64,000 nt of DNA from Roseibacillus sp. (GCA_002686085.1 NZAC01000022.1:1-64000); one strand, 5' to 3'; counted from the stretch's first letter, positions 1 through 9,639 are shown. Made by a program: numbers and translations. The notes: generated from the sequence alone by a model not told the origin.

Positions 1-1
1 T

Positions 2-73
2 GCTGGAGCAGGTGCTGGAGCAGGTGCCGGAGCAGGTGCCGGAGCAGGTGCTGGAGCAGGTGCTGGAGCAGGC
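2..73 (+). repeat. 12-bp tandem repeat (6 units) coding for Gly-Ala
   Basis: Six consecutive copies of a 12-base unit (GCTGGAGCAGGT, with one C/T variant at position 3 of units three and four and a final-base change in unit six) run from the left edge. The array may begin before the window. Each unit encodes Ala-Gly-Ala-Gly inside the open frame. It is a coding minisatellite, not an intergenic array. Confidence 0.85.
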
Positions 74-322
74 CAAGGAAGCGGTCAGGGTCAGGGTCAG
101 GGCGGTGGCCAAGGACAGGGCAACCCTCTCGACCTTCAGGAAAGCTCCGCTGCCGGAACATCCTCAACTGTCGCTCAGGGGGACGCTGTGGCTCGAAGCC
201 GCCAATCGAACAATTCTCTCACTCGGCGCAGACGCTCTGCCGCTATTCAGAACTACGTGCAGCCCCTTCCAGTCGAATTCCGGAAGATGGTTGCGGAGTA
301 CTACGAAGCCCTTGAGGAATGA
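2..322 (+). CDS. C-terminal part of a Gly/Ala/Gln-rich protein (5' truncated)
   Basis: The open frame enters from the left edge and stops at a TGA ending at 322. About 106 residues are visible: a (GAGA)n tract from six 12-bp units, then a Gly/Gln-rich stretch, a basic patch with RTRRRR-like character, and a C-terminus ending PVEFRKMVAEYYEALEE. A low-complexity GQ tract followed by a short FRxxVxxYY tail resembles the ends of large membrane proteins found in PVC gene clusters with VWA/BatA-type genes. That assignment is inference, because the diagnostic part lies outside the window. The stop overlaps the next start as ATGA (319-322), so the two genes are probably translationally coupled. The function cannot be told from this fragment. 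Confidence 0.7.
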   Translation, partial: AGAGAGAGAGAGAGAGAGAGAGAGQGSGQGQGQGGGQGQGNPLDLQESSAAGTSSTVAQGDAVARSRQSNNSLTRRRRSAAIQNYVQPLPVEFRKMVAEYYEALEE

Positions 323-1380
323 ATACCCGAACACTTAGCACGACGACCATGGCTGCACTGACCGCAGCCTCTCTCTTCAGTCTAACCCTGTTCCCCACCG
401 GGGCGGAGGCACAGGACGAATCTGCCCCCACCCAGACCGTTGGAATTGCGAGGCTCACCCCGGAAGCCGAGGCCTCCATTAAAAAAGGGTTGGCCTATCT
501 CGCCAAGGCGGGGGTCCAGAACCCCGATGGAAGCTGGGGAGGCTCCCAAAATCCCGTGGCCGAAACATCTGTGGGCCTGATGGCCTTTATGCTGAAGGGC
601 TATGTCCCCGGCCGCGGCGAATATGGCCGCCTGATGGACAAGGCCATTTCCTACCTCATCAACAAGGGTCGGGAACAGCGTGGATTCATGGGGACTCCGA
701 ACAATCATGCCGGAATGTATGAGCACGGGCTCGCGGTCCTGGCTCTCTCAGAGGCTTGGGGCCAAAGCAAAAATCCCCGCCTGAAAACTGGCCTGCGCCG
801 CGCGGTCGACATCATCCTGAGAGCCCAGAATGCAGAAGGTGGTTGGCGCTACAATCCGGAACCCCGGGACGCCGACCTGTCCATGACGGTTATGCACGTA
901 GTGGCACTCAACTCCGCCAGAGAAGCAGGCATCTCCGTCCCTGATGCCACCATCGAGAAAGCCACCAAATACGTCCTTTCCTGCCAGGACGAAGATAGCG
1001 GGGGCTTCCGCTACCAACCCGGCGGCGGTGAGCCCGGATTTGCGAGATCCGCAGCGGGAGTCATGTCCCTCATCATGTGCGGACAGCTCCGGCACAAGGC
1101 AACCCAGCGCGGGCTTGCCTTTCTCAAGGCCTACCCCGATCGCAAGTTCGACAAGAATTACCCCCGTTTCCATTACTCCCACTACTATGCCATCCAAGCC
1201 ATGTATCAGGCCGGCGAGTCAGACTTCCAATCCTGGTATCCCAGAATAGCGGCGACTATCGTCTCCAAGCAGCAGCAGGATGGAAGCTGGAGTGGGGCCC
1301 ACGGCACGGTCTACGGGACTGGATTTTCAATTCTCATCCTCGGGGTGCCCTACCGCTATCTACCGATTTATCAACGCTAG
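319..1380 (+). CDS. Secreted squalene-cyclase-like alpha/alpha-toroid protein
   Basis: A 353-residue protein with an N-terminal signal peptide (hydrophobic about residues 11-26, likely cleavage after AEA at 31). The mature part is a prenyltransferase/squalene-oxidase-type repeat domain. It shows QW-like motifs (NPDGSWGG near 69, QDGSW near the C-terminus) and a central block MYEHGLAVLALSEAWG ... GGWRYNP ... DLSMT (about 134-190). The same block recurs in the two toroid proteins at 31007 and 33425. The catalytic DxDDTA motif of true squalene-hopene cyclases is absent, so a terpene cyclase role is unlikely; a binding or scaffold role in the periplasm is inferred. The start is fixed by the ATGA overlap with the upstream stop. 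It probably forms one operon with the HEAT and PQQ proteins downstream. Confidence 0.85.
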   Translation: MNTRTLSTTTMAALTAASLFSLTLFPTGAEAQDESAPTQTVGIARLTPEAEASIKKGLAYLAKAGVQNPDGSWGGSQNPVAETSVGLMAFMLKGYVPGRGEYGRLMDKAISYLINKGREQRGFMGTPNNHAGMYEHGLAVLALSEAWGQSKNPRLKTGLRRAVDIILRAQNAEGGWRYNPEPRDADLSMTVMHVVALNSAREAGISVPDATIEKATKYVLSCQDEDSGGFRYQPGGGEPGFARSAAGVMSLIMCGQLRHKATQRGLAFLKAYPDRKFDKNYPRFHYSHYYAIQAMYQAGESDFQSWYPRIAATIVSKQQQDGSWSGAHGTVYGTGFSILILGVPYRYLPIYQR

Positions 1381-1459
1381 CAGCCGGCCTCTTCCGGACC
1401 GAGAACAGCGAGCGCCGGGGCAACCGGGGCTCGCACCATCTCACTCGCTAAGGTTACCA

Positions 1460-3364
1460 ATGATACGACTTTCTCTCAGCATCTGCATTGGCCTGGTCGT
1501 TCAGGTCAGCAGCTGGAGCCCGGCGGCTCCTCCCCCCGCAGGGGCGGGGCGGATGATACAGCAACTGCAGAGCGAGAGCTGGATTGAACAGGCCGAAGCC
1601 CTTCACTACCTTGGGGAGCATCGTGTTGAGATGGCAGCGGCACCGGTGCGCTCACTGCTGGGGGCCAAGGACGTGCACCCTTGGACCCGTGGTCAGGCTC
1701 TTCTTTCCCTCTCTCATATCGAGGGTGAGGTAAATCCGGCTGAATTCGGGAAATGGGTCGCCCACGAGCACCCTGCCGTCCGGTCATCGGCCGCTGAAGT
1801 TCTCGAGTCTTACGGGGGCAATTCTGCGGTGACCTGGATCGAAATCCTTCTGAAGGACCCGGACGTAAGCGTCCAATGCCATGCCGCAGCAGCTCATGCA
1901 AAACGCCGTAAGGCCGCCGCTTGGAACGTAGTCGGACCACTCACCTTGGAGCCTGCGGCCTCTACTGCACGGGCCGCTGCAAGGGCTCTCGCCTTCACGG
2001 GAACCGCGGAAGCTCATGCGCGGCTCACAACGCAAATATCGACACCCGGTTTGATGCGGGAATCCCTGAGGGGGATCCGGAGCATAGAAGATCCGAAGCT
2101 GATTCCAATTCTTCTGAACCTGCTGCCAAACCTGGAGGAAACCCACCTGAATTACGGAATGGTTCTGACCGCACTGCAGAATCAGGAATGGAAAGCTGTA
2201 ATCTCTGGTCTTACCACCTTTATTCAGAGTGGGAACGAGCAGAAGGTGAAAACCGGCGCTCGTCTCATCACAACCCTGACGCGCTCCCCGGAACTTGGCG
2301 CCCCTCTTCGTAATGCACTGGGCGAGGCGACCCAGACCGAGACCATCGAGGCCGGCCTGATCGCTCTTGGTTCCGCTGTAATGAACCCTGATGAGCATGA
2401 GGAGTTCTTTCGCTCCAAACTCAAGCATGAGGAACCCTCGATTCGGTCCTTGAGCATTCGCTGCCTCGCTCACTGCAAGGAGATCAATCACTACGAAGTC
2501 CTCCGGGAGAGTCTCGATGATGAACATTATGAGGTAGTCGAGGCCGCCCTCAGCGCCCTCAAACGCCAACCCGCTGTAAATGCTCCAAAGGGTCAACTGG
2601 TCTCCTATCTTGAAACTCCCTTATCCAGTAACAACGAGTCTATTCGCGCACTTGCCTATGACGTTCTCGCCCACGCCGGGAGCGAAGCCGACTTTCGTCC
2701 GGCGATGGCCGCTCTTGAGGAGCTTCTCACCGGCACCGATGAGACCCTTCGCTCAGCCGCTGCGACGGCACTGGGCGCTCTCGCGCCAGAGGATCAGATT
2801 GGAGAGGTGGTGGCCGCCCAAGGCTACCTCGCCCACTGGATGGTGATCGGCACCTTCCTCAACGACAAAGAACACAAGGCCTTCGATGAAGTTCACGAGC
2901 CAGAAAAGGAGCTCGATTTCGAGAAAAGCTACAAGGCGACCTATATTTGGCTCCTCGAGGGCCGGAGTGATAAACCTATTGAGCGAGAAGTTACCTGGGG
3001 TGAAGGCATCGTAGATCAGACGGATGGAAAACTCTCCATGTCCTCGCAGTTGCCTCCGCCTGGATCCTTCGCGGTGGGTTATGCTGTGGCAGACATCCAC
3101 GTGGATAGTGACAGGGAGGTGTTTCTGGATATCGACGGTGACGACGCATTTCGGGTATGGCTCAACGATGAAAAGATCTCAGAGAAAATCGCTCCCTACC
3201 AACACCGCAAGGACTGCATCGCTGAAGACAAGGGACTGAAGGTCAAGCTCGTGGCCGGCACCAACCGGTTCATCGTCAAGTCCGCAAACATTGATCACCG
3301 CTGGTGGGTTCGTCTGCGCCTTACGGATTCCAATGGAATCCCCACTCCTTTCCGAAAACCATGA
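1460..3364 (+). CDS. Secreted HEAT-repeat protein
   Basis: A 634-residue protein starting at an ATG preceded by a short AAGG-like site. An in-frame extension upstream to 1280 overlaps the previous gene and looks non-native, whereas this start gives a clear signal sequence (IRLSLSICIGLVVQVSS). Residues about 30-490 are helical repeats with the HEAT pattern (for example PAVRSSAAEVLESYG, ETLRSAAATALGALAP). Residues about 520-634 form a separate beta-rich module with DGDDAFRVWLN and a GTNRFIVK motif, of the kind often attached to PVC secreted proteins as a possible carbohydrate-binding jelly roll (inference). The stop TGA overlaps the next ATG (ATGA, 3361-3364). The likely role is a scaffold or binding protein; no catalytic motif was seen. 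Confidence 0.8.
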   Translation: MIRLSLSICIGLVVQVSSWSPAAPPPAGAGRMIQQLQSESWIEQAEALHYLGEHRVEMAAAPVRSLLGAKDVHPWTRGQALLSLSHIEGEVNPAEFGKWVAHEHPAVRSSAAEVLESYGGNSAVTWIEILLKDPDVSVQCHAAAAHAKRRKAAAWNVVGPLTLEPAASTARAAARALAFTGTAEAHARLTTQISTPGLMRESLRGIRSIEDPKLIPILLNLLPNLEETHLNYGMVLTALQNQEWKAVISGLTTFIQSGNEQKVKTGARLITTLTRSPELGAPLRNALGEATQTETIEAGLIALGSAVMNPDEHEEFFRSKLKHEEPSIRSLSIRCLAHCKEINHYEVLRESLDDEHYEVVEAALSALKRQPAVNAPKGQLVSYLETPLSSNNESIRALAYDVLAHAGSEADFRPAMAALEELLTGTDETLRSAAATALGALAPEDQIGEVVAAQGYLAHWMVIGTFLNDKEHKAFDEVHEPEKELDFEKSYKATYIWLLEGRSDKPIEREVTWGEGIVDQTDGKLSMSSQLPPPGSFAVGYAVADIHVDSDREVFLDIDGDDAFRVWLNDEKISEKIAPYQHRKDCIAEDKGLKVKLVAGTNRFIVKSANIDHRWWVRLRLTDSNGIPTPFRKP

Positions 3365-6300
3365 GCCAGAGCATGCGATCGCTCCTCTGCTTTCTTCTCC
3401 TGCTCAGCGCTAACACTTTCGCTGCTCCCGAAGAAGTTCCGACCTCTGATCCACGCTGGGCCAAAGCACAGAGTAGTTACAAAGCGGGAAGCAAGGGGGA
3501 AGGTCACAGACTGCTCATTGCACTCGCCGACTCTCATCCTGGCGAGCTGGGCCTTGCAGTGGCTTGCTATTCCAAAATTCTCGAGGTGGAGGGACAGCCC
3601 CTGAAATCCAATCCGTGGATCGATCTTGCGGCTGACAGGCTTATGGCCCTAGAGCAGTTCGGTGCAATTTCAGCGAACACCAAGGTCCTTCACTCGGCTG
3701 TCTCCCGTGTCATCGACAAGGCTCTGCTGGAGGGACGGCATCTCGAAGCCCGCGCGACCAGCGACCGGTTCCTGGGCAAGAACCCAAACGACCTCTATTG
3801 GCGGATTCGTCACGCTTACAACTACCGGAGAATGGACCTTCTCGACACTCTTCCTCTCTACCAGAAATTGAAGGAGGAATACGACCCTGACCATCCCCAT
3901 CCGCCTACCCGCGAACTATGGGCATGGATGCAGCCAGAGCTCAAAGCCATCGAGCAGCTTCCCAGCCCTATCTACCCTCTTCCCAAGGGAACACCACTCC
4001 TTCTCATGGAGCCCGATGACCCGGATGGTTACTGGAGAATCGTACTCGACCGGTCTCCAGCAGATGTCCCCACCATGGTCGACCGGGTTGCAGCTCTCTC
4101 GGCCACTCAGATCGTTCCATGGGCGGACCAGACTGGGCTCACCGATCCCCTACGGGCTCTCGATCTGCACCTTCAAAGCAAGGCACCCTTGGAGCTACGG
4201 GCACTGCGCAAACTCCAGAACGATCTTTTTGAGAGGGAAAGGCTCCCCACAGCTCCCAGCGAGAAAGAGCTCCTGGCTCTTAGCAGACGGTTCGCGTGGT
4301 CCGCTACCATGCAAGAGAAGCTCCTTGCGCTGGCTAATACAGCTCTCTGGACAGGTCGCCCCGAGTCTGCTCTCCGCAGTTTCCAGGAACTCCTCGATCA
4401 TACCGAGGATCCGGAACTCAGGGGGAGTGCCCAGACAGGGTTCTGGACTGCCCTGAGACTCATCGGGGCCGTCGCCGAGATTGAGGCCTCCGCCGATGTG
4501 GTCGACCCAGGTAAAACATACCCATGGATGGGAAGGGCCGCCAAAGCGGCAGAGATCAGAGGCGAGCTCCTGAAGAACCGCTCCGCTCCGCTGAACAGCG
4601 TAGCCCCCACCCTCGAGTCCCTGCGCCAGCATGTCCTGCAGCTCCCTCCGGTTTCTCCATGGCCAACAGACACCCCGGCTGTCGGTTTCGGCATCGATCT
4701 GCAGGTATCCGGGGGCCAGGTCCTTGCCAGCGGCCGGAACCTGCTCGTCAGCTACGACGCCGAGAACCCCGGCGCCCCACTCTGGTCCCAGCTCCAGCGT
4801 CATCCTGTTGAGCTCCATCGGAGAACCGGATATCACCCCGGCTACTTCCGGCCGCTGATCAGCAATGGTGTGATTTACACGAGATGGGGACTTCATTCTC
4901 TCCCTGATGGTGTCGCCGCGTTCATGTTGGCCGGAGGAAAGCCACTTTGGGCCTACGCTTACGAACGCGGGAGCTCTCCATTTTCCAAGGGTGTTCCAAT
5001 GGGCGATCCAACAGTAGCGGACGGAAGTCTTTTTTACCTGCAATGGCATACTCCCGGTGACGTCACCGACCGGAACCGCACCATCAGCCTGATAAATTTC
5101 GACCTGCAAAAACATCAACCCCGCTGGTCTGCTGATCTTGCGAGCTCAGGGAAAGCCATGGACACGGCCGGGAGCATCCAAAAATCAACACCCCAGAATA
5201 CCCTATACGGAAATTCCGTCACGGTTCACCGCGGTGCTGTCTACTGCAATACCAATGCTGGAATGATCATCCGCTGCGATATCCGCGATGGGCAGGTTGA
5301 CTGGACTCACAACTACCGCAGAAAGAACTCCAGTCTTGTCTCCGAAAACTTGGGCACACGGCCAATTATCAGCGGAAATAATGTCATTTGCATGCCACGG
5401 GATGATGGCCGGATTTTCGCCCTCGATCAGAGGACCGGCCTTCTCGTCTGGGACAATCCTCTCGTCGTCGGTACTGAGGCTATTGGGGTTTGTGGAGATC
5501 TTCTCATCGTTAGAGGAGCAGGCGTTATGGCGGGACTGGATGTCCACACCGGAAAGGCCCGATGGTTCAGCCCAAGCCCGGAAGGCGTGCTGGGTCGAGC
5601 GTTGCTGATAGAGAACTCGGTATATGTAGGTTCCGGGAGCCAGCTTATCCGAATGGACGCCGCTACGGGGAAGGTTCTGGAGCAACGCCCATGGTCACTA
5701 GGCAATGCCAGACCTCTGGCGTTCACTCTCAAGGGGAACCAGCTGTTTGTGATAAGTGACAGCCCCGCCCCGGACCGTAGACATGATCTTGGAAAACCCC
5801 TGGCTAGGGTGGACACTCCTCCCCGTGCTCTCGGGCTTCCCCTTAAACGCACCTGGCAACTCAACCGGAGTAATGCTCGCATTGCCATTCCTCCTGCCTC
5901 TTCAACCCTTAAAGAGTCCGCCTACATTCTCTCCGGGGGCATTCTCGAGTCCATCGACCTCAGCCCGAGTGGGTCGATCAATTGGCGCCGCTTTGTGGAT
6001 GCCCACAAGGCTCAGCTGTCATTCTTCGATGACAAACTTCTCCTCGTGGAAAACGGACGAAACCGGCGTGGCTTCAGCCGGGCCGTTGCATTCAGCGCCA
6101 AATCAGGACGTATTCTATGGGAATCAATGGTACCCGCGTCCCTTGGAAACCCACTCTTCTTCGAAAGCAAGCTGATGTACCACGACCGTCGGGGGAAAAT
6201 GGTCGTCCTTGATCTCACAACTGGGGAAACAATCTGGCAGCGCACCTTGGATGAAGGAGATCTGGTCGATCCACACTGGGATGGAAAGCAGCTGCATGTC

Positions 6301-7506
6301 TTCCACGCGTCGTCGTGGCATGGCCCTCACCTCCTCGTTCTCGATCCTGCTACGGGAAACACGGTCACTCGTGATTCGGTCAGGGTGACCACAACGTCCG
6401 CCCCTAACATTGCCAAACCCGTAGATGATGGATGGCTGGAGGTACGCTTTCCCGAAAGGACCGCGAGTTGGATCCGCCTGGCAGCCCTTTCCGAGGTCAA
6501 CGGTCAGGGCTGGGCCTCTGCCGCAGAACTTCATGTTCTCGACGAGGAAGGTAATCCTCTGCCAAGAGACGAATGGACCATTGAGGCGAACCATGAGAGG
6601 AACAACGGCCTCCGCGCCCTGCCTCGCAATCTGATCGATGGGGACCCACTCACATGGTGGCACTCCCCATGGAAGGATCCTGAAAAACCCCGCATCGGAA
6701 AAATCATTCCCCATCCTCATTTCATCCATGTCAACCTCGGGAAGAATTATAAAATCAGCGGGTTCCGTTATCTTCCGGCCAAGATCAACAATAACAACGG
6801 CATGATCCGCGATTACGAGTTTCATTCCCGGGAAAATCATCAGGACTGGGGCACCCCGGTTGCCGCTGGAATATTAGTTAACCGGCTCAGAGTACATCGT
6901 AACTATTTCGGCCCACGTGCTGTCTTCTTCGACGCCCGTAACTATCCCGGCAAGGATCAGGCTGTCTTTCGATACGACCTCGAAAAAAAGACAACGGAAC
7001 TTGTTGAGACCCAGGCTCAGCTTCTCTCCATGCACGGGCCTTATGCCCTGATTACTTCACAGAACAAACTCATCTTACGCCGCTCGGATGATTCTTCCTA
7101 CCGTTTCGAACTCACCCCACAGATCAACCATGGACACCATGGCCATATTGTAATCGAGGGAGACCGGTTAGCAATGGGCCGCCACAAAATCGCAATCGCC
7201 GACCTTAAGACAAAACAGTTTCTCGAATTACCGGAGAGCCCAGGCTCACGACGTGACCAAAACGGTATCTTTGTGAAGATTCCCGATGGCCATTTCCTGA
7301 AGATTGTCCACCACGGCAACAAGCAGGAGCTCTCACTCATTAATAGCGCCACCGGAACCATTACTGAGGGCACCATTGACAGCCAGACCGAGCGCTTTAC
7401 GGAAGATCGGTTTCTCAAGACCTCCAGCCAGCAACTTCTCTCGTTCGATCGCACTCTACTGTTTTACGACAATTCGACCTTGAGTGCATGGGTCACCGCT
7501 GACTGA
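3361..7506 (+). CDS. Giant secreted PQQ-propeller protein with discoidin domain
   Basis: A 1381-residue protein. The start at the ATGA overlap gives a signal peptide (MSQSMRSLLCFLLLLSANTFA, cleaved before APEE); the in-frame extension upstream lies inside the HEAT gene and is rejected. Residues about 30-430 are a helical, TPR-like region. Residues about 440-1010 contain PQQ-type beta-propeller blades with the A-x-D-x-x-T-G-x-x-x-W signature (ALDQRTGLLVWDNP, GLDVHTGKARWFS, VLDLTTGETIWQ). Residues about 1020-1175 form an F5/8 type C (discoidin) module with LIDGDPLTWWHS and ALSEVNGQGWASAAEL. A short C-terminal propeller-like piece follows. No PQQ-dehydrogenase active-site motif was evident, so a scaffold or glycan-binding function is more likely than an enzyme. 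It is probably the last gene of the operon that starts upstream of the window. Confidence 0.8.
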   Translation: MSQSMRSLLCFLLLLSANTFAAPEEVPTSDPRWAKAQSSYKAGSKGEGHRLLIALADSHPGELGLAVACYSKILEVEGQPLKSNPWIDLAADRLMALEQFGAISANTKVLHSAVSRVIDKALLEGRHLEARATSDRFLGKNPNDLYWRIRHAYNYRRMDLLDTLPLYQKLKEEYDPDHPHPPTRELWAWMQPELKAIEQLPSPIYPLPKGTPLLLMEPDDPDGYWRIVLDRSPADVPTMVDRVAALSATQIVPWADQTGLTDPLRALDLHLQSKAPLELRALRKLQNDLFERERLPTAPSEKELLALSRRFAWSATMQEKLLALANTALWTGRPESALRSFQELLDHTEDPELRGSAQTGFWTALRLIGAVAEIEASADVVDPGKTYPWMGRAAKAAEIRGELLKNRSAPLNSVAPTLESLRQHVLQLPPVSPWPTDTPAVGFGIDLQVSGGQVLASGRNLLVSYDAENPGAPLWSQLQRHPVELHRRTGYHPGYFRPLISNGVIYTRWGLHSLPDGVAAFMLAGGKPLWAYAYERGSSPFSKGVPMGDPTVADGSLFYLQWHTPGDVTDRNRTISLINFDLQKHQPRWSADLASSGKAMDTAGSIQKSTPQNTLYGNSVTVHRGAVYCNTNAGMIIRCDIRDGQVDWTHNYRRKNSSLVSENLGTRPIISGNNVICMPRDDGRIFALDQRTGLLVWDNPLVVGTEAIGVCGDLLIVRGAGVMAGLDVHTGKARWFSPSPEGVLGRALLIENSVYVGSGSQLIRMDAATGKVLEQRPWSLGNARPLAFTLKGNQLFVISDSPAPDRRHDLGKPLARVDTPPRALGLPLKRTWQLNRSNARIAIPPASSTLKESAYILSGGILESIDLSPSGSINWRRFVDAHKAQLSFFDDKLLLVENGRNRRGFSRAVAFSAKSGRILWESMVPASLGNPLFFESKLMYHDRRGKMVVLDLTTGETIWQRTLDEGDLVDPHWDGKQLHVFHASSWHGPHLLVLDPATGNTVTRDSVRVTTTSAPNIAKPVDDGWLEVRFPERTASWIRLAALSEVNGQGWASAAELHVLDEEGNPLPRDEWTIEANHERNNGLRALPRNLIDGDPLTWWHSPWKDPEKPRIGKIIPHPHFIHVNLGKNYKISGFRYLPAKINNNNGMIRDYEFHSRENHQDWGTPVAAGILVNRLRVHRNYFGPRAVFFDARNYPGKDQAVFRYDLEKKTTELVETQAQLLSMHGPYALITSQNKLILRRSDDSSYRFELTPQINHGHHGHIVIEGDRLAMGRHKIAIADLKTKQFLELPESPGSRRDQNGIFVKIPDGHFLKIVHHGNKQELSLINSATGTITEGTIDSQTERFTEDRFLKTSSQQLLSFDRTLLFYDNSTLSAWVTAD

Positions 7507-7576
7507 CTTCCTGTCCATCAACCATCGGTCCCACGGAAGGACTTTTCAAGTCATCAACGAGGGCCTATAACCGGAT

Positions 7577-9487
7577 ATGCGCGCCCTCTCCAATCTTCTG
7601 CTCCTTTGCGTGGCCATCGCGTCGGCCGCCAGCGGCCGACAGCCTAATATCGTCTACATCATGTCGGACGAACTTGCCTATTATGAGCTCTCTCACATGG
7701 GGAACCCTTACATCAAGACTCCACGAATCGATGCCATGGCAAAGGAAGGCATTCGTTTTACTCACGCGTTTGCTGCCGCTCCCGTGTGCGCGCCACTACG
7801 CTGCAACCTTATGACCGGAAAGCACGCTGGTCACACTTCGGTTCGAGCGAATGACGGAGGCACTCCACTTCGTGCAGATGAAGTCACTATCGCCTCTCTA
7901 CTGAAGAACAAGGGTTACGCAACCGGAGGATTTGGCAAGTGGGGAGCCGGAGGCCGGGACTCTACAGGTGTTCCAGAAAAACACGGATTCGATATCTTTT
8001 TTGGTTACTACGATCAAGTCCATGCTCATTCGTTTTACCCCCCTTACCTGATCCGAAATAGCCAAGAAGTAAAGCTGGCCGGAAACACTGGTGGTCGCAC
8101 CGGGAAAACCTATTCCCATTACGCCATCATGGAAGAGGGTCTCAAATTCATCCGGGAAAACAGGGACGCCCCCTTCTTCTGCTATCTCCCGATCACCCCA
8201 CCCCACGGTATGTTTGATATTCCCAGCGATGACCCTGCCTGGGAACACTACAGGAATGAGTCGTGGATCAAGGATGACAAGATCCCGCAGGACGTGAAGA
8301 ACTACGCTGCCATGGTAACCATGGTCGATAACAACCTCGGGCAGGTAGTTGACCTCCTCGCCGAACTCAAATTAAGTAACGATACCATTGTTTTCTTTAC
8401 TGGAGATAATGGAGGGCAGGACCGCTTTCGCAGTCCTGAGCACCCGCGAGGGTTTTTCAGCCCAAACAAAAACCCCACCAGTGGAGTGGAGTTCCGCGGA
8501 GGCAAGGGCAGTCTCTATGAAGGAGGACTTCGCATCCCATTTCTCGTCCAGTGGCCAGGGAAAATTGAACCCGGTCAAGTCAGTGACCTGATGTTCGCCC
8601 AGTATGATATTCTCGCCACTCTGGCAGAACTGACAGGAGCGAAAGTGCCAAATGACACTGATGGGATTTCTATCCTGCCAACCCTGCTACACAGCGGTAA
8701 TAGACCTGTGAAACAGGAACTGCACTCCCACTTTTACTGGGAGTTTGGAAACATGCAGGCCGTCAGGATCGGGCAATGGAAGGGCCTCTACATTAGAAAT
8801 AAACAGGCGTGGGAACTCTATGACCTCGAGGGAGATATCAGTGAAACATCCAATGTAGCCGCAAATCACCCGGAGATCATCGCAACGATGACGAAAATCC
8901 TCACCGAGAGCCATGAGCCCGCCCGCCCCGGCACCTACACCACGAGAGAGCGGCACGAGCGGGACCGCTGGGCCAAGTGGGGAACATCCCGCCCTCAGGA
9001 ATCTTCCAGCGCACGCAAGATGAACCGGATAAAGGAAAAGGGCCTGATTCCTTTTGAGGACATGAAAGTGCTGAGTGCCAGCAGCGAGAACCAGTCGAAC
9101 AACCGCAAAGCCGCCTTCGCGATCGACGGCCGACCTGATACGCTATGGCATACAAGCTGGTCTGATGGGCTGAAAGCACACCCTCATGAACTGGTCATCG
9201 ACCTTGGATCCCCCTGTAAGATCACGGGGTTCCGCTACCTCGCTCGCCAGGACGGAGGGTGGAACGGGGCTTTTGCCGACACCGAGTTCTACGTTAGCAA
9301 TTCACCCACGGTCTTCACTGACTGTGCCGCCAAGGCACGCTTCACCAAGACAAAAAAGGCCCAGTCTGTGCGCTGCGAAAAACCTGCTCATGGTCGCTAC
9401 GTCAAAGTTCGCGTCCTGTCCGAGGTTAACGGGAAGGCATGGGGTTCCGCCGCAGAGCTGGGCGTGGCCGGGAGAAGAATTAAATAG
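7577..9487 (+). CDS. Formylglycine sulfatase with C-terminal discoidin domain
   Basis: A 636-residue secreted type I sulfatase. The signal peptide ends about residue 20 (AASG). The start of the alkaline-phosphatase-like fold, NIVYIMSDELAYYELS, has D31-E32 where most sulfatases have Asp-Asp. The formylglycine site is C71-A-P-L-R75, a CxPxR motif with Leu instead of the common Ser/Ala at position four; the downstream TGK signature is present. GDNGGQDRF and the EGGLRIPFLVQWPG block mark the rest of the domain (to about 480). Residues about 500-630 are an F5/8C discoidin module (AIDGRPDTLWHTSW, KITGFRYLA, SEVNGKAWGSAAEL) that closely resembles the one in the preceding gene. It probably removes sulfate from polysaccharides in the periplasm or outside the cell; the substrate is unknown. 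Confidence 0.9.
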   Translation: MRALSNLLLLCVAIASAASGRQPNIVYIMSDELAYYELSHMGNPYIKTPRIDAMAKEGIRFTHAFAAAPVCAPLRCNLMTGKHAGHTSVRANDGGTPLRADEVTIASLLKNKGYATGGFGKWGAGGRDSTGVPEKHGFDIFFGYYDQVHAHSFYPPYLIRNSQEVKLAGNTGGRTGKTYSHYAIMEEGLKFIRENRDAPFFCYLPITPPHGMFDIPSDDPAWEHYRNESWIKDDKIPQDVKNYAAMVTMVDNNLGQVVDLLAELKLSNDTIVFFTGDNGGQDRFRSPEHPRGFFSPNKNPTSGVEFRGGKGSLYEGGLRIPFLVQWPGKIEPGQVSDLMFAQYDILATLAELTGAKVPNDTDGISILPTLLHSGNRPVKQELHSHFYWEFGNMQAVRIGQWKGLYIRNKQAWELYDLEGDISETSNVAANHPEIIATMTKILTESHEPARPGTYTTRERHERDRWAKWGTSRPQESSSARKMNRIKEKGLIPFEDMKVLSASSENQSNNRKAAFAIDGRPDTLWHTSWSDGLKAHPHELVIDLGSPCKITGFRYLARQDGGWNGAFADTEFYVSNSPTVFTDCAAKARFTKTKKAQSVRCEKPAHGRYVKVRVLSEVNGKAWGSAAELGVAGRRIK

Positions 9488-9639
9488 CGGAATCCGCGCT
9501 CTTCATCTGGCTCGATATTTCTGCAACCGAGACCATTGGACGTTAGGGGACATTCCAACAAAACTCTGGAGCATAGCCCTTCCGGGTTTTCCTTGACCCC
9601 TGCTTCCCCAGCGGCACCCTCCTTATTACCCTCCCTGTC

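Noticed and set aside
2..73. Short direct repeats as a possible CRISPR array
   Set aside because: The 12-bp units are contiguous, have no spacers and lie inside a coding frame.
12..338. 108-residue open frame rich in (EQVL)n
   Set aside because: It is the +1 shadow of the Gly-Ala repeat; the true frame is fixed by its stop overlapping the next ATG.
1280..1459. N-terminal extension of the HEAT gene
   Set aside because: It overlaps the toroid gene in another frame and would bury the signal peptide.
4195..5118. 307-residue minus-strand frame inside the PQQ gene
   Set aside because: Shadow of a gene with strong propeller motifs; no recognisable domains.
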